NCBI RefSeq assembly: GCF_008705135.1 | Contig: NZ_CP023694.1 | Location: forward strand, 558,001 to 622,000 | Length of the DNA: 64,000 bases | Direction of reading: 5' to 3' | Source of the DNA: Streptomyces coeruleorubidus | Lineage (GTDB): Bacteria; Actinomycetota; Actinomycetes; Streptomycetales; Streptomycetaceae | Notes under the pieces: model-generated | Told to the model about the DNA's origin: nothing | The model's database searches: none | The model's input: the letters and a program-made list of their open reading frames with translations, nothing else | Translations under genes and position numbers: made by a program | Shown: positions 52,871 through 61,859 of the stretch, piece by piece | How the letters are laid out: each line of letters starts with the position of its first letter | Numbering within the stretch: position 1 is the first letter of the stretch

Positions 52871-54178
52871 TCAGGGCGAGGAAGATGTCTTCGGGGCGGC
52901 GGTAGAGACCGGGCTCGTTCGGTGGCTCGCCGTCGGTGCCGACGGCACGCCGTCGCCCGGGCCGGTGATCTGCGCAATCGGCCTGCCTGCCGCAACCGTC
53001 CCCCGGTCCATCACAGCATCCCGGCCGACCAGGCGGCCGCCGGCGTCGGCCGGGCGGTGGATGGGGCCGGTGCCTCGCGACAGGGGCAGACCGGTGCCGT
53101 GGTTGGTCCGGGCGATGATCTCCGCCGTGATGGACACCGCTGTCTCCTCGGGCGTGCGGGCGCCGAGGTCCAGGCCGATCGGGGAGTTCAAACGGGCCAG
53201 TTGTTCCTCGGGGACGTCGGCCTCGCGTAGCAGGTCGATACGCCGGTCGTGTGTGCGTCGGGAGCCCATGGCGCCGACGTAGCCGACGGGCAGGGTCAGC
53301 GCCAGCCGCAGGAGCGGAATGTCGAACTTCGTGTCGTGCGTGAGGATGCAGACGGCGGTGCGGGGATCGACTTCGGTGGCCGCGAGGTAACGGTGGGGCC
53401 AGCCGGTGACGACCTCGTCGGCGTGCGGGAAGCGGGCGGCGGTTGCGAAGACCGGGCGGGCGTCGCAGACGGTGACCCGGTAGCCGAGGAAGCTCCCAGC
53501 CTGGCTGAGGGCGGCGGCGAAGTCGATGGCGCCGAAGATCAGCATGCGGGGGCGGGCCGCGTGGACGTGTACGAGGACGGTGAGCTTCCGTGGGCAGGTG
53601 CTGTCCCCCGGGCTCTCGGCTTCTCCCCCACCACCGCCGACCTCGATCCGGGCGGTGCGGCCCGCCCGCAGGAGCGCACGGGCCTGCTCGACGACCGCCC
53701 GGTCCTCGTTCTCTTCGCCGAGAGTGCCGTCGTGGGCCCCCTCGTCGGGGACGTGGAACGTACGGCCGACTAGTTCACCAGGGCCGTCGATGACCTGGGC
53801 CACGGCGCAGGAGCGGCCCGCGAGTACGGCTTCGAGGGCGGCGACGAGGTGGGGCTCGGCGCCGGGTTCCACGCGCTGGACCAGGACGTCGATCTCGCCG
53901 CCGCAGGTCAGGCCGACGGCGAAGGCGTCGTCGTCGGAGTAGCCGAACCTGGCTCGGGCGGGGGCACCGCGGTCGGCCAGCATCTGTTGGCACAGTTCGT
54001 AGACCGCCGCTTCGACACAGCCTCCGGAGATGCTGCCGACCGCGATGCCGTCCTTGTCCACGGCCAGTGCGGTGCCGACGGGCAGGGGTGCACTGCCGCT
54101 GACGTGGACGACGGTGGCGAGGGCGAAGGGGCGGGCCTCGCGGCACCACTGATGCAACGTGTCCGCGATGTTCAGCAT
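52871..54178 (-). CDS. XdhC-family maturation factor
   Basis: The 435-residue protein starts MLNIADTLHQWCREARPF. An XdhC_CoxI N-terminal domain (ALATVVHVSGSAPLPVGTAL, GSISGGCVEAAVYEL) is followed by the XdhC Rossmann domain (MLIFGAIDFAAAL, VGYVGAMGSRRT). A tail of about 60 residues beyond GTGPIHRP has no homology that I know and may be an accretion. XdhC proteins load sulfurated molybdenum cofactor into the large subunit encoded immediately upstream. A decayed copy exists at 14919. Confidence 0.9.
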   Translation of the reverse strand: MLNIADTLHQWCREARPFALATVVHVSGSAPLPVGTALAVDKDGIAVGSISGGCVEAAVYELCQQMLADRGAPARARFGYSDDDAFAVGLTCGGEIDVLVQRVEPGAEPHLVAALEAVLAGRSCAVAQVIDGPGELVGRTFHVPDEGAHDGTLGEENEDRAVVEQARALLRAGRTARIEVGGGGGEAESPGDSTCPRKLTVLVHVHAARPRMLIFGAIDFAAALSQAGSFLGYRVTVCDARPVFATAARFPHADEVVTGWPHRYLAATEVDPRTAVCILTHDTKFDIPLLRLALTLPVGYVGAMGSRRTHDRRIDLLREADVPEEQLARLNSPIGLDLGARTPEETAVSITAEIIARTNHGTGLPLSRGTGPIHRPADAGGRLVGRDAVMDRGTVAAGRPIAQITGPGDGVPSAPTASHRTSPVSTAAPKTSSSP

Positions 54179-54334
54179 GGCGGGCTTTCCGTAAGGGGGA
54201 CTTGGGGACCGCCGCCGCGCACTGGGAGAGGAGGGCGCGGCGGCGGCCGGGGTACCCGGCAGTGTGGCGTGGTTGGTCGCCGGATACTGGTGGGAGCGCC
54301 AGGGTGGGCGGACCGGCCCCACCCGGGCGTTCGT

Positions 54335-56521
54335 TCAGAGGAGGGCTTCCGGGGTGATGGGCAGTTCGCGGACCCGGCGGCCGGTGGCGTTGAAGACCGC
54401 GTTGGCGATGGCGGGCGCCACGCCGACGAGGACGACCTCCCCGAGTCCCTTGACGCCGATCGGGTCGGCCTCGAAGTCCTCCCCCTCGATGTAGATCGCC
54501 TTCAGTTCGGGGATGTCGGCGTGGGTCGGCACGAGGTAGTCGGCGAAGTTGGCGTTGACGATCCGGCCGTCGCGGTGGTCGGTGACCGTGTGCTCCAGGA
54601 GGGCCTGACCGATACCGCCGACCATGGCCCCGATGGCCTGGCTGTCGGCGAGTCTCGGGTTGATGATCCGGGCGGCGTCGTACACGCCGACCATGCGCCG
54701 GACCCGTACCAGGCCGAGTCGGGCGTCGACGGCCACTTCGGCGAAGGTCGCGGCGTAGGCGTAGAAGGAGAACTTCTCCGATTCCGACGCTCCGGCGTAC
54801 GTGCCGAGCGCTTCGAGGTGGGTGCGGTCGTTGCGGGCCAGGAGCCGCTGGTAGGTCTCCCCGCGCACGGGGTTGTCCTTCACATGCAGACGGCCGCCGC
54901 GCACCACCACGTCGGCGGGGTCGACGCCGTGCAGTGGTGACCCCTCGTCCGCGATCGCGAGGGTGATGGCCTGCCCCCGCACCTTGTCGCAGCCGTCCTG
55001 GACGCTGGATCCGACGCTGGCCATGGTCTGCGAACCGAAGTGTCCGGCGGCCGGGGGCATCCGGGAGTCGCCGAGCCGGAAGCTCACCCGGCGCATGGGC
55101 AGGCCCAGGGCGTCGGCGGCGAGCTGGGTCATGGAGGTGGCGGTGCCGGGTCCCATGTCGCTGGTCGCGGACTGGAGGAGGGCGGTGCCGTCGGCGTCGA
55201 GCCGGACGGATGCCTGGGACTGGGATCGTGCGGTGTCGTAGACGCCGGCGGCCATGCCCATACCGATGAGCCAGTCACCGTCGCGCGTCGAGCGGGGCTT
55301 GGGCCTGCGGCGCTCCCAGCCGAACTCACGGGCGCCCACGCGGTAGCAGTCGCGCAGGCGGCGGGTGGAGAACGGCAGCCTGATGGACTCGTCGTCGGCG
55401 GGTTCGTTGCGCAGTCGCAACTCGATCGGGTCCAGACCGAGTTCGTGGGCGAGTTCGTCCATCGCCGACTCGACAGTGAAGGCGCCGCTGGAGTAGCCGG
55501 GGCCGCGCATGAACGTCGGGGTGTTCACATCCAGCGGCACATGCCGGTACACCTGACGGACGTTGGGCGTGCTGTAGAGCATCCGGCCGGCTGCCAGCAC
55601 GTCTTCGCTGTACGTTTCGTAGCTGGAGGTCTCGGAGCGGACGTCGTGCGCCGACGCGGTCAGGCGGCCCCGGCGGTTACTGCCCAGGCGCAGCGCGTAC
55701 TCGTATGCCGGCCGGTAGCCCACGCCGAAGTACAACTGCCTGCGGGTGAGCGCCAGTTTGACGGGGCGTTTCACCTCGCGCGCGGCCATGGCGGCGATGA
55801 CGGAGTGCACCCAGGTGCGGGCCGCGTTGCCGAAGGCCCCGCCGATGAAGGGCGAGATGATACGGACGTTGCCCGGCGGTATGCCGAACTCACCGGCCAG
55901 GGTGCGCACGGCGCCCACCACGTTCTGGGTCTTCTCCCAGACGGTCAACCGGTCGCCCTCCCAGCGGGCGACGACGCCGGCCGGTTCCATCGCGTTGTGG
56001 TGGTTGCGGGCCGTCCGATACGTCGTCTCCAACCGGACGGCGGCGGAGTCCAGGGCCCCGTCGGTGTCGCCGCGTGCGTAGGTCTCCGGTTCACCGGCGG
56101 GGTCGGCGACGCTCATGTCGGTCGAGGGAGGCTGGGCGTCGTAGGAGACCTTCACCAGGCTCGCGGCGTGCTGTGCGGTTTCCAGCGTGGTCGCCACCAC
56201 GACCGCGACGGGCTGACCGAAGAACCGGATGCGGTCGTCCTGGAAGGCGCGCAGCGGCTCGCCCGGCGGGAATCCCCCTTGACGGGGCGGCAGTTCCGGC
56301 GCGTTCAGGTGGTTGATGACGGTGAGGACGCCGGTCTCGGCGAGAGCGGCGCGGGTGTCGATGCCGGTGATGCGGCCCTTGCCGACACTGCTGTCGACGA
56401 TGACGGCGTGCACGACCCCGTCGGGGTTGTTGTCAGCGGCGTACTTCGCCCGGCCGGTGACCCTCAGTCGAGCGTCGACCCGGGGGACCGCCGCGCCGAC
56501 GGCTGCCTGTGGCTGGCTCAT
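54335..56521 (-). CDS. Molybdenum hydroxylase large subunit (PaoC/xanthine dehydrogenase family)
   Basis: The 728-residue protein starts MSQPQAAVGAAVPRVDARLR; the start overlaps the stop of the FAD subunit (ATGA). It has the Ald_Xan_dh_C2 layout: VTGRAKYAADN, SPFIGGAFGN, MRGPGYSSGAF and the active-site Glu in GVKGLGEVVLVG near the C-terminus. The family oxidises aldehydes or N-heterocycles with water. The three-gene order and sequence best match PaoABC/YagTSR-type periplasmic aldehyde oxidoreductases. A fragment of a paralogue lies at 14361. Confidence 0.93.
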   Translation of the reverse strand: MSQPQAAVGAAVPRVDARLRVTGRAKYAADNNPDGVVHAVIVDSSVGKGRITGIDTRAALAETGVLTVINHLNAPELPPRQGGFPPGEPLRAFQDDRIRFFGQPVAVVVATTLETAQHAASLVKVSYDAQPPSTDMSVADPAGEPETYARGDTDGALDSAAVRLETTYRTARNHHNAMEPAGVVARWEGDRLTVWEKTQNVVGAVRTLAGEFGIPPGNVRIISPFIGGAFGNAARTWVHSVIAAMAAREVKRPVKLALTRRQLYFGVGYRPAYEYALRLGSNRRGRLTASAHDVRSETSSYETYSEDVLAAGRMLYSTPNVRQVYRHVPLDVNTPTFMRGPGYSSGAFTVESAMDELAHELGLDPIELRLRNEPADDESIRLPFSTRRLRDCYRVGAREFGWERRRPKPRSTRDGDWLIGMGMAAGVYDTARSQSQASVRLDADGTALLQSATSDMGPGTATSMTQLAADALGLPMRRVSFRLGDSRMPPAAGHFGSQTMASVGSSVQDGCDKVRGQAITLAIADEGSPLHGVDPADVVVRGGRLHVKDNPVRGETYQRLLARNDRTHLEALGTYAGASESEKFSFYAYAATFAEVAVDARLGLVRVRRMVGVYDAARIINPRLADSQAIGAMVGGIGQALLEHTVTDHRDGRIVNANFADYLVPTHADIPELKAIYIEGEDFEADPIGVKGLGEVVLVGVAPAIANAVFNATGRRVRELPITPEALL

Positions 56522-57498
56522 GCGGTGCCTCCGATGGTGCTCAGCTGGCGTTCGACGGTGCGTTTGAGCAGCTCGGTCTTGAAGCGGTTGTGCGTGAGGG
56601 GGCGGGCCCCGTCGGCCGCGTGCCCCACGGCCTCGGCCCACAGCCGGTCGGAGGGGCGTTCGCCGACGAGGGCTTGCTCGACGGCAGGGAGCTTCCAGGG
56701 CACGGTGCCGACCCCGCCGACGGCGACCTTCGCCTCGCGGATGACGCCGCCGCGGATGTGCAGCGCGACCGCGGCCGAGGTGAGCGCGAACTCGTAGGAC
56801 TGGCGGTCGCGCACTTTCAGGTAGCCGGACTTCAGTGGGCGCGGGTGCGCCGGGATCTGCACGGCGGTTATCAACTCGCCGGGCTTGAGGTCCTGTTCGC
56901 GGTTCGGGGTGTTGCCCGGCTGGAGCAGGAAGTCGGCGAAGGGCACGGTGCGTTCGCCGTCCGGGCCCAGCAGGTGAACGGTGGCCTCCAGGGCAGCGAG
57001 GGCGACCGCGAGATCGGAGGGGTGCGTGGCCACGCAACTGTCGGAGGTGCCCAGGATCGCGTGGCTGCGGTTGTAGCCGTGCAGCGCGGCGCACCCGGTG
57101 CCGGGCTCACGTTTGTTGCAGTCGGCGGTGACGTCACGGAAGTACGTGCAGCGGGTGCGCTGCATGATGTTGCCGCCGATGGACGCCATGTTCCGCAACT
57201 GGGCCGAGGCGCTCAGCTCCAGCGCCTGCGAGATGACGGGATACAGGGCGCGGACCTTGGGATGGGCGGCGGCCTCGGCCATGCGGACCAGGGCGCCGAC
57301 GCGCAGGCCCCCGCTCATGGTGACGGTGACCTCGCGCAGTGGCAGGGCGCTGATGTCGACCAGGGTTCCGGGGTGTTCAACGGTCTCCCGCATCAGGTCG
57401 ACCAGGGTGGTGCCGCCGGCGATGTATCGCCCGCCGCGCCGACCGGCGTTGAGAGCCTCACGCGTGTCCGTGGCCTTGGTGTAGGTGAAGGGATGCAT
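56518..57498 (-). CDS. Molybdenum hydroxylase FAD subunit (PaoB-like)
   Basis: The 326-residue protein has the FAD-binding 8-like fold (YIAGGTTLVDLMRE, NMASIGGNIMQRTRC). The cysteines of RTRCTYFRD, ADCNKREPGTGC and SDSCVA correspond to the extra [4Fe-4S] cluster of PaoB. It passes electrons from the molybdenum site. Its stop overlaps the large-subunit start and it follows the 2Fe-2S subunit by a few bases. Confidence 0.92.
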   Translation of the reverse strand: MHPFTYTKATDTREALNAGRRGGRYIAGGTTLVDLMRETVEHPGTLVDISALPLREVTVTMSGGLRVGALVRMAEAAAHPKVRALYPVISQALELSASAQLRNMASIGGNIMQRTRCTYFRDVTADCNKREPGTGCAALHGYNRSHAILGTSDSCVATHPSDLAVALAALEATVHLLGPDGERTVPFADFLLQPGNTPNREQDLKPGELITAVQIPAHPRPLKSGYLKVRDRQSYEFALTSAAVALHIRGGVIREAKVAVGGVGTVPWKLPAVEQALVGERPSDRLWAEAVGHAADGARPLTHNRFKTELLKRTVERQLSTIGGTA

Positions 57499-57510
57499 GG
57501 CGATCGGCCC

Positions 57511-58152
57511 TCATTTCCTTTCGGCGGTCTGCTCGACCGCCCGCACGATCTTCACGTAGCAGCCGCAGCGGCACAGGTTGCCGCTCATCCACTCCCGGAT
57601 CTCCTCCGGCGAACCGGTGTGGCCTTCCTGGATGCACCCGACCCCGGACACGATCTGCCCCGGCGTGCAGAAGCCGCACTGGAAGGCGTCCTGGTCGATG
57701 AACGCCTGCTGCAACGGGTGGAGCCTGTCGCCCTTCTCCAGGCCCTCGATGGTGGTGACCTCGGCACCTTCCAGCCGCACCGCCAGCGTCAGGCACGAGT
57801 TGACCCGGCGTCCGTCGACCAGGACGGTGCAGGCGCCGCAGGCACCGGCATTGCAGCCCTTCTTCGAACCAGTCAGGTCGAGGTGCTCGCGCAGCAGGTC
57901 CAGCAGCGAGGTGCGGTTGTCGATCGTGACGGTGTGGCGGACGCCGTTCACCGTCAAGGAGACGCTGCCGCCGGGCGGTGCCCCGGCGGCGACCGCTTTT
58001 TCGGCGCCGAGCGGGGGTGGCGCCGCCACCATGCCACCCGCCACGACGACTCCCCCGAGGGCTGTGGTCGTGGCGATGAAGGTGCGCCGGGAAGGCGCCG
58101 AGCAGGACTCGGCGGTTGGTGGCACAGCCGAGTCGGGACGTTCGGTAGACAT
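57511..58152 (-). CDS. Molybdenum hydroxylase 2Fe-2S subunit with Tat signal (PaoA-like)
   Basis: The 213-residue protein starts MSTERPDSAVPPTAESC with AAGGGAG upstream. A Tat motif SRRTFIATTTALGGVV shows export of the folded complex. The plant-type cluster is GCNAGACGACTVLVDG with a later Cys, and the second cluster uses QCGFCTPG and CRCGCYV. It is the first gene of the operon; an operator matching the MarR site lies about 125 bases upstream. Confidence 0.93.
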   Translation of the reverse strand: MSTERPDSAVPPTAESCSAPSRRTFIATTTALGGVVVAGGMVAAPPPLGAEKAVAAGAPPGGSVSLTVNGVRHTVTIDNRTSLLDLLREHLDLTGSKKGCNAGACGACTVLVDGRRVNSCLTLAVRLEGAEVTTIEGLEKGDRLHPLQQAFIDQDAFQCGFCTPGQIVSGVGCIQEGHTGSPEEIREWMSGNLCRCGCYVKIVRAVEQTAERK

Positions 58153-58275
58153 GCCAACTCCCTTGATGGCGTACGGGTGGCGTCCCGGCAGGGCGTACCG
58201 GCGGCCGCGTCGATCCAGGAGGTTCGGGACCCTCGCCCAGCATTCACCGTTGTGAACAATCAAGCAAGCGTAGTT

Positions 58276-58296
58276 GCATCAAGCATCTTGATACTT
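58276..58296. promoter_or_regulatory. MarR operator before the molybdenum-hydroxylase operon
   Basis: GCATCAAGCATCTTGATACT contains the perfect inverted repeat ATCAAG-CAT-CTTGAT. Its reverse complement matches the site at 52213 at 18 of 21 positions. It lies just upstream of the probable promoter of the 2Fe-2S subunit gene. Confidence 0.8.
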
Positions 58297-58539
58297 GCTC
58301 CTCGAGCAGTAGCCCGCGTCGGCAGAACCATGACGGACGGGTGTGCCGGCCCACGGAGGACCTGCCGGTCGGCCGCACGGAGGATGGTGGGCCATGACGC
58401 GGGTTTCGCCGGGGCGGGGTTGCGAGCGCAGGGAAGTAAGGCGCCGCTGGAAATCTGGGCGCGGAGGCGATGACCGCGCAGGTAGTGGTGGGCCATGGGC
58501 CAGAGCGGTAGCTGGGGGATCGCCGAGACAAGCTCAGAA

Positions 58540-59135
58540 GGGGCTGCGGGTCGGTCCAGTCGGCGAAGGCGACGGCGGCGTCCCGGATGAGGGGGTGCCG
58601 TGGCCTCACGGTCGGTGTAGCAGGGTCCGAGTGTGATCTGCCCTCCTTCAGGTGCGCGGCGATGTCGCCGGTAAGGACGACGCGTTCGCCGGGCAGGGGG
58701 ATGGCGATGGTGCCGGGGTGTGGCCGGGCATGGCGAGGATGAGGGGGCCCGGGTCGAGTTCGGCATGCGGGTCGGCGTCGGGGTCGGTGAGGACGTCGCC
58801 GTCGTCGAGTTAGCGGTGGACCGGACAGGCGGGGCCGGGGGATGTGCCCGGCGAGGCGAGCCATGAGGGGATCTTCGGCGGGCGTGAGGACCGGGGGAAC
58901 GCCGGTTTGCTGGCCGCCGATGACCGGGGCGTCGGCGCGTCCGGCGCAGACCTGGGCACCGGTCCGCTCGGCGAGTGCCGCAGCGCCTCAGTGTGGTCGT
59001 GGTGCCAGTGAGTGAGCACTATGGGAACCAGGTCCTGCTCGGTGCGCCCGGTCCGGCGGATCGCGTCCAGCACCAGGGTGTCGCTACCGGCCTCGCCCGA
59101 TTCGACGAGAGTGATCCTGCCGACGTGTGGCCAGG
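58540..59135 (-). pseudogene. Multiply frameshifted metallo-beta-lactamase-fold hydrolase gene
   Basis: Three frames give successive pieces of one MBL protein: GRITLVESGEAGSDTLVL and VLTHWHHDHTEALRHSP (metal-binding motif), then LTPAEDPLMARLAGHIPRP, then GTIAIPLPGERVVLTGDIAAH. At least two indels separate them. The HxHxDH-type motif survives, but the gene cannot give a full protein. Confidence 0.7.
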
Positions 59136-59409
59136 ACGTGTGGGCTGAGCCGGGTCAGTTCCGGGACGGCAATGTAATGCTCTTTCCGATGAGGCGAACG
59201 TGGTGGCGCGGGTACGGGTGACGGCGGTGTGGACCAAGGAATTGCTGATCCTGTTCAGTCGGCGCAGCGGGGCGATGGAGCCGTCCACGATGTCGTCGGC
59301 GCATCCGCGCGTGGTCTGCTCGTAGCGGTGCAGGGCGCGCAGATACCGGGTCGGTCGTCAATGCCCATGAGCCCCTCGACGAGGTGGGCCGCTTCGCAGG
59401 TCCCGCTGC

Positions 59410-59919
59410 GTGGTCGACTCCTCGCACGTCAGGGCGTTAAAAGGGGGATCCACACGGGCCCCTCGCCGGTCGACCGGGGCCGGGCCGGGCCGGGCCGGTT
59501 CGAAACATCACCTGATCACCGACGGGCACGGCACCCCGCTCGCGGTTCTGCTGACGGGTGGCAACCGCAGTGACGTCACCCAGCTGCTGCCGTTGCTCGA
59601 CGCGATCCCACCGGTCCGTGGCCGGGTCGGCCGTCCCCGCCGCAAGCCGGACTCGCTCTTCGACGACCGCGGCTACGACCACGACCTTTACCGCAACCAG
59701 GTCCGCGAGCGAGGCATCGTGCCAGCCATCGCCCTCCGCGGCACCCGGCACGGCACAGGACTGGGCACCTACCGATGGATGATCGAGCGGACCTTCGCCT
59801 GGCTCCACGGCTTCCGACGCCTGCGCATCCGCTGGGAACGGCGGGCCGACATCCATGAAGCGTTCCTCAAACTCGCCTGCTGTCTCATCACCCATCGACA
59901 GCTCGGCTCATTGTGTTAG
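59410..59919 (+). pseudogene. IS5-family transposase, 3' half
   Basis: The 169-codon frame begins VDSSHVRALKGGS and contains LITDGHGTPLAVLLTGGNRS, FDDRGYDHDLYRNQV and ERTFAWLHGFRRLRIRWERR, the DDE catalytic part. A short stretch near 59450-59505 is out of frame relative to known elements and holds a GGGCC triple repeat, so two compensating shifts have occurred. The 5' half is missing. An end-like AAGAGCTGTCCCGTAA lies at 59927. Confidence 0.8.
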
Positions 59920-59990
59920 CCGTTGTAAGAGCTGTCCCGTAAATGATCTCAAGAGATTTCGCATTTGAAGGAGAAGATGCAGGAGTTGTC

Positions 59991-60010
59991 AGAGCCTGTG
60001 AACACACCCC
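59991..60010. repeat. Extra copy of the AGAGCCTGTGAAC repeat
   Basis: The bases AGAGCCTGTGAAC, in the same orientation, also begin the inverted-repeat element at 60856. The two direct copies enclose the dienelactone-hydrolase-like gene. Confidence 0.75.
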
Positions 60011-60022
60011 AGTCTGCCCAGA

Positions 60023-60748
60023 TCACTCCGTTATGGGCAGGCACTCGGCGAGCAGATCGACGACGTCCCGCCAAGCTCGCTGCGCGTGCTGAGGGTGATA
60101 ACCGACCCCGGGAAGCACGATGTGGTCGACCGGTGGGTGATGGAAGGCGTGCAAGGCGCCGCCGTAGACCACGAGGCGCCAGTCGACGCCCGCAGCTTGC
60201 ATCTCGGCGGTGAATGCGTCCCGTTGCGCGGGCGGCATGATCGGGTCTTCTGACCCGACCCCGGCCCACACCGGGCAGTGAATGCGCGCCGTCTCGCCTG
60301 GTCGGCCCGTGGTCAGTCCGTTGACTGTCGCGATCGCGCGCAGGTCGACGCCGTCGCGCCCGAGTTCCAGCGCGATTGCGCCCCCGGTGCCGTAGCCGAC
60401 GGCGGCGATCCGGTCCGGGTCGGTCCGCGGCTCGGCGCGGAGCACGTCGAGCGCCGCGTGGCCGATGCCTCGCATCCGGTCGGGGTCGGCGAGCAGCGGC
60501 ATGCAACGGGCCAACATCTCCTCAGGGTCGCCCAAATAGCGCCCGCCGTGGAGGTCGAAGGCCAGCGCCACGTATCCCAGCTCGGCGAGCGCATCGGCCC
60601 GGCGACGCTCGACGTCGCTGAGCCCTACCCCCTCGGGCCCGACCAGGACCGCGGGCCGGCGGTCGACACCGGCCGGGAGCGCGAGGTGCCCGATCATCGT
60701 CAGGCCGTCGGCCGCGTATTCGATCGTGCGCGTTGTAACTGTCGTCAT
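60023..60748 (-). CDS. Dienelactone-hydrolase-family protein with non-canonical nucleophile elbow
   Basis: The 241-residue protein has the DLH fold (AVLVGPEGVGLSD, VALAFDLHGGRYLG, VWAGVGSEDPIMPP, HAFHHPPVD). The acidic residue and His are present, but the nucleophile elbow reads GYGTGG, with Gly where Cys or Ser is expected. It may be a non-hydrolytic member or use another residue. It is flanked by direct copies of a 13-base repeat and follows the transposase relic, so it may have moved. Confidence 0.85.
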   Translation of the reverse strand: MTTVTTRTIEYAADGLTMIGHLALPAGVDRRPAVLVGPEGVGLSDVERRRADALAELGYVALAFDLHGGRYLGDPEEMLARCMPLLADPDRMRGIGHAALDVLRAEPRTDPDRIAAVGYGTGGAIALELGRDGVDLRAIATVNGLTTGRPGETARIHCPVWAGVGSEDPIMPPAQRDAFTAEMQAAGVDWRLVVYGGALHAFHHPPVDHIVLPGVGYHPQHAQRAWRDVVDLLAECLPITE

Positions 60749-60855
60749 GAGCCTGGACTGTAGTGATCGTCGAGTCCGGTCGGGCCGGTGTTCTGCCGCT
60801 GGCAGAAGGCAGGTCCCTGGCGTATTCCGGAACCACCCCGTCAGCGGTTCAGCTC

Positions 60856-60940
60856 AGAGCCTGTGAACAAACCGCCGTCCGCCCGAAGGGCGGGCGCACC
60901 GGACGCCGCTGCGCGCAGACGGGGTTGGTTCACAGGCTCT
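60856..60940. mobile_element. Small inverted-repeat element (MITE-like)
   Basis: An 85-base unit has 18-base ends matching at 17 positions (AGAGCCTGTGAACAAACC and its near complement). A perfect inner hairpin CCGCCC-GAA-GGGCGG lies at 60879-60893. It ends inside the stop codon of the barstar-domain gene. A third copy of the end sequence is at 59991. Alternatively it is a bidirectional terminator. Confidence 0.5.
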
Positions 60941-61758
60941 CACCGAAGGATGACGCTCACACCTCGTTCCTCGAAGATCTCCAGTAGGAGGTCGAACAGC
61001 ACAAGCTCGCGATCGCCGACGGGCACGCGCTCTGCCAACCGCGTCCGAGCCTCGGCCGAGGAGTCCCAGTGCAAGGTGAACGGAGTGGTCGCGCCCCAGC
61101 CGCCTGTCAGACAGTCGTCCAGAGCGTCCAGGTTCCAGCCGAAGTATCCACCGGGTCCGTTGATGGCCTCACCGATCGCGCAGTAGAAGGTGTCCCGGTC
61201 GACGACATGCCGGCCGTCCAAGGTGAACACCTGGCCTGCAGGCGCATCGGGCTTCCCCTGGCGTTGGTACTCCCGGGACCACAGGGCCACCGACAGCCAC
61301 GCGTGTCGGTCCTCGGGCGCGAGTTCGTGCCACATTCCGGTGTGGTTCAGGTGACCGGTGCGAATCAGCTCCCACGGTCGTTCCGCTCCGGGCAGGGCGT
61401 TCTCGCACCAGAGCGTCACCGTGAGGTCGACGAGGCGGCCACCGCTGGCGGAGGGCTTGACGTCGATGACGGTGACCTCGTTGACGAAGTAGGACCCCAT
61501 GGTGGCACCGTCACCGTCGAGGAGCTCGAACCAGGCGTTTCCCGCCACGGCACGACGACTGCCGACGTGGTCAACGCACCTCAGGAGGCCGCCCTGCGGG
61601 AGGCAACCCGCGAGGTGCACTCGGCGCGCTCCTTCCTCATCCGGCAGGGGCGTGAACAGCCCCTCGGCCTCGTGAGCGAAGCCCCAGAAATCGCTGTCGT
61701 CCTCATCCGAGGTCAGCGCGTACTTCTGCCCCTCGCCGCCCAGCCCCGACGTTCGCAT
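60940..61758 (-). CDS. Barstar-domain protein with N-terminal extension
   Basis: The 272-residue protein begins MRTSGLGGEGQKYALTSDED. Residues 180-272 show the barstar fold (FTLDGRHVVDRDTFYCAIGE, FGWNLDALDDCLTGGWG), which inhibits barnase-type ribonucleases. The first 170 residues are an additional domain (FELLDGDGATMGSYFV, LTVTLWCENALPGAERPW) of unknown role. No ribonuclease gene is adjacent. Its stop codon is formed with the inverted-repeat element, so the original C-terminus may be altered. Confidence 0.8.
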   Translation of the reverse strand: MRTSGLGGEGQKYALTSDEDDSDFWGFAHEAEGLFTPLPDEEGARRVHLAGCLPQGGLLRCVDHVGSRRAVAGNAWFELLDGDGATMGSYFVNEVTVIDVKPSASGGRLVDLTVTLWCENALPGAERPWELIRTGHLNHTGMWHELAPEDRHAWLSVALWSREYQRQGKPDAPAGQVFTLDGRHVVDRDTFYCAIGEAINGPGGYFGWNLDALDDCLTGGWGATTPFTLHWDSSAEARTRLAERVPVGDRELVLFDLLLEIFEERGVSVILR

Positions 61759-61859
61759 CGCACCCCCCCATGAGAGCGCTGATCTTACCGACGCCGGGGG
61801 ATCTGCCCGGCGGCCGCCGGCGCCGCCACCACCCCTGACCCCATCTCGGAGGCCCTTTG

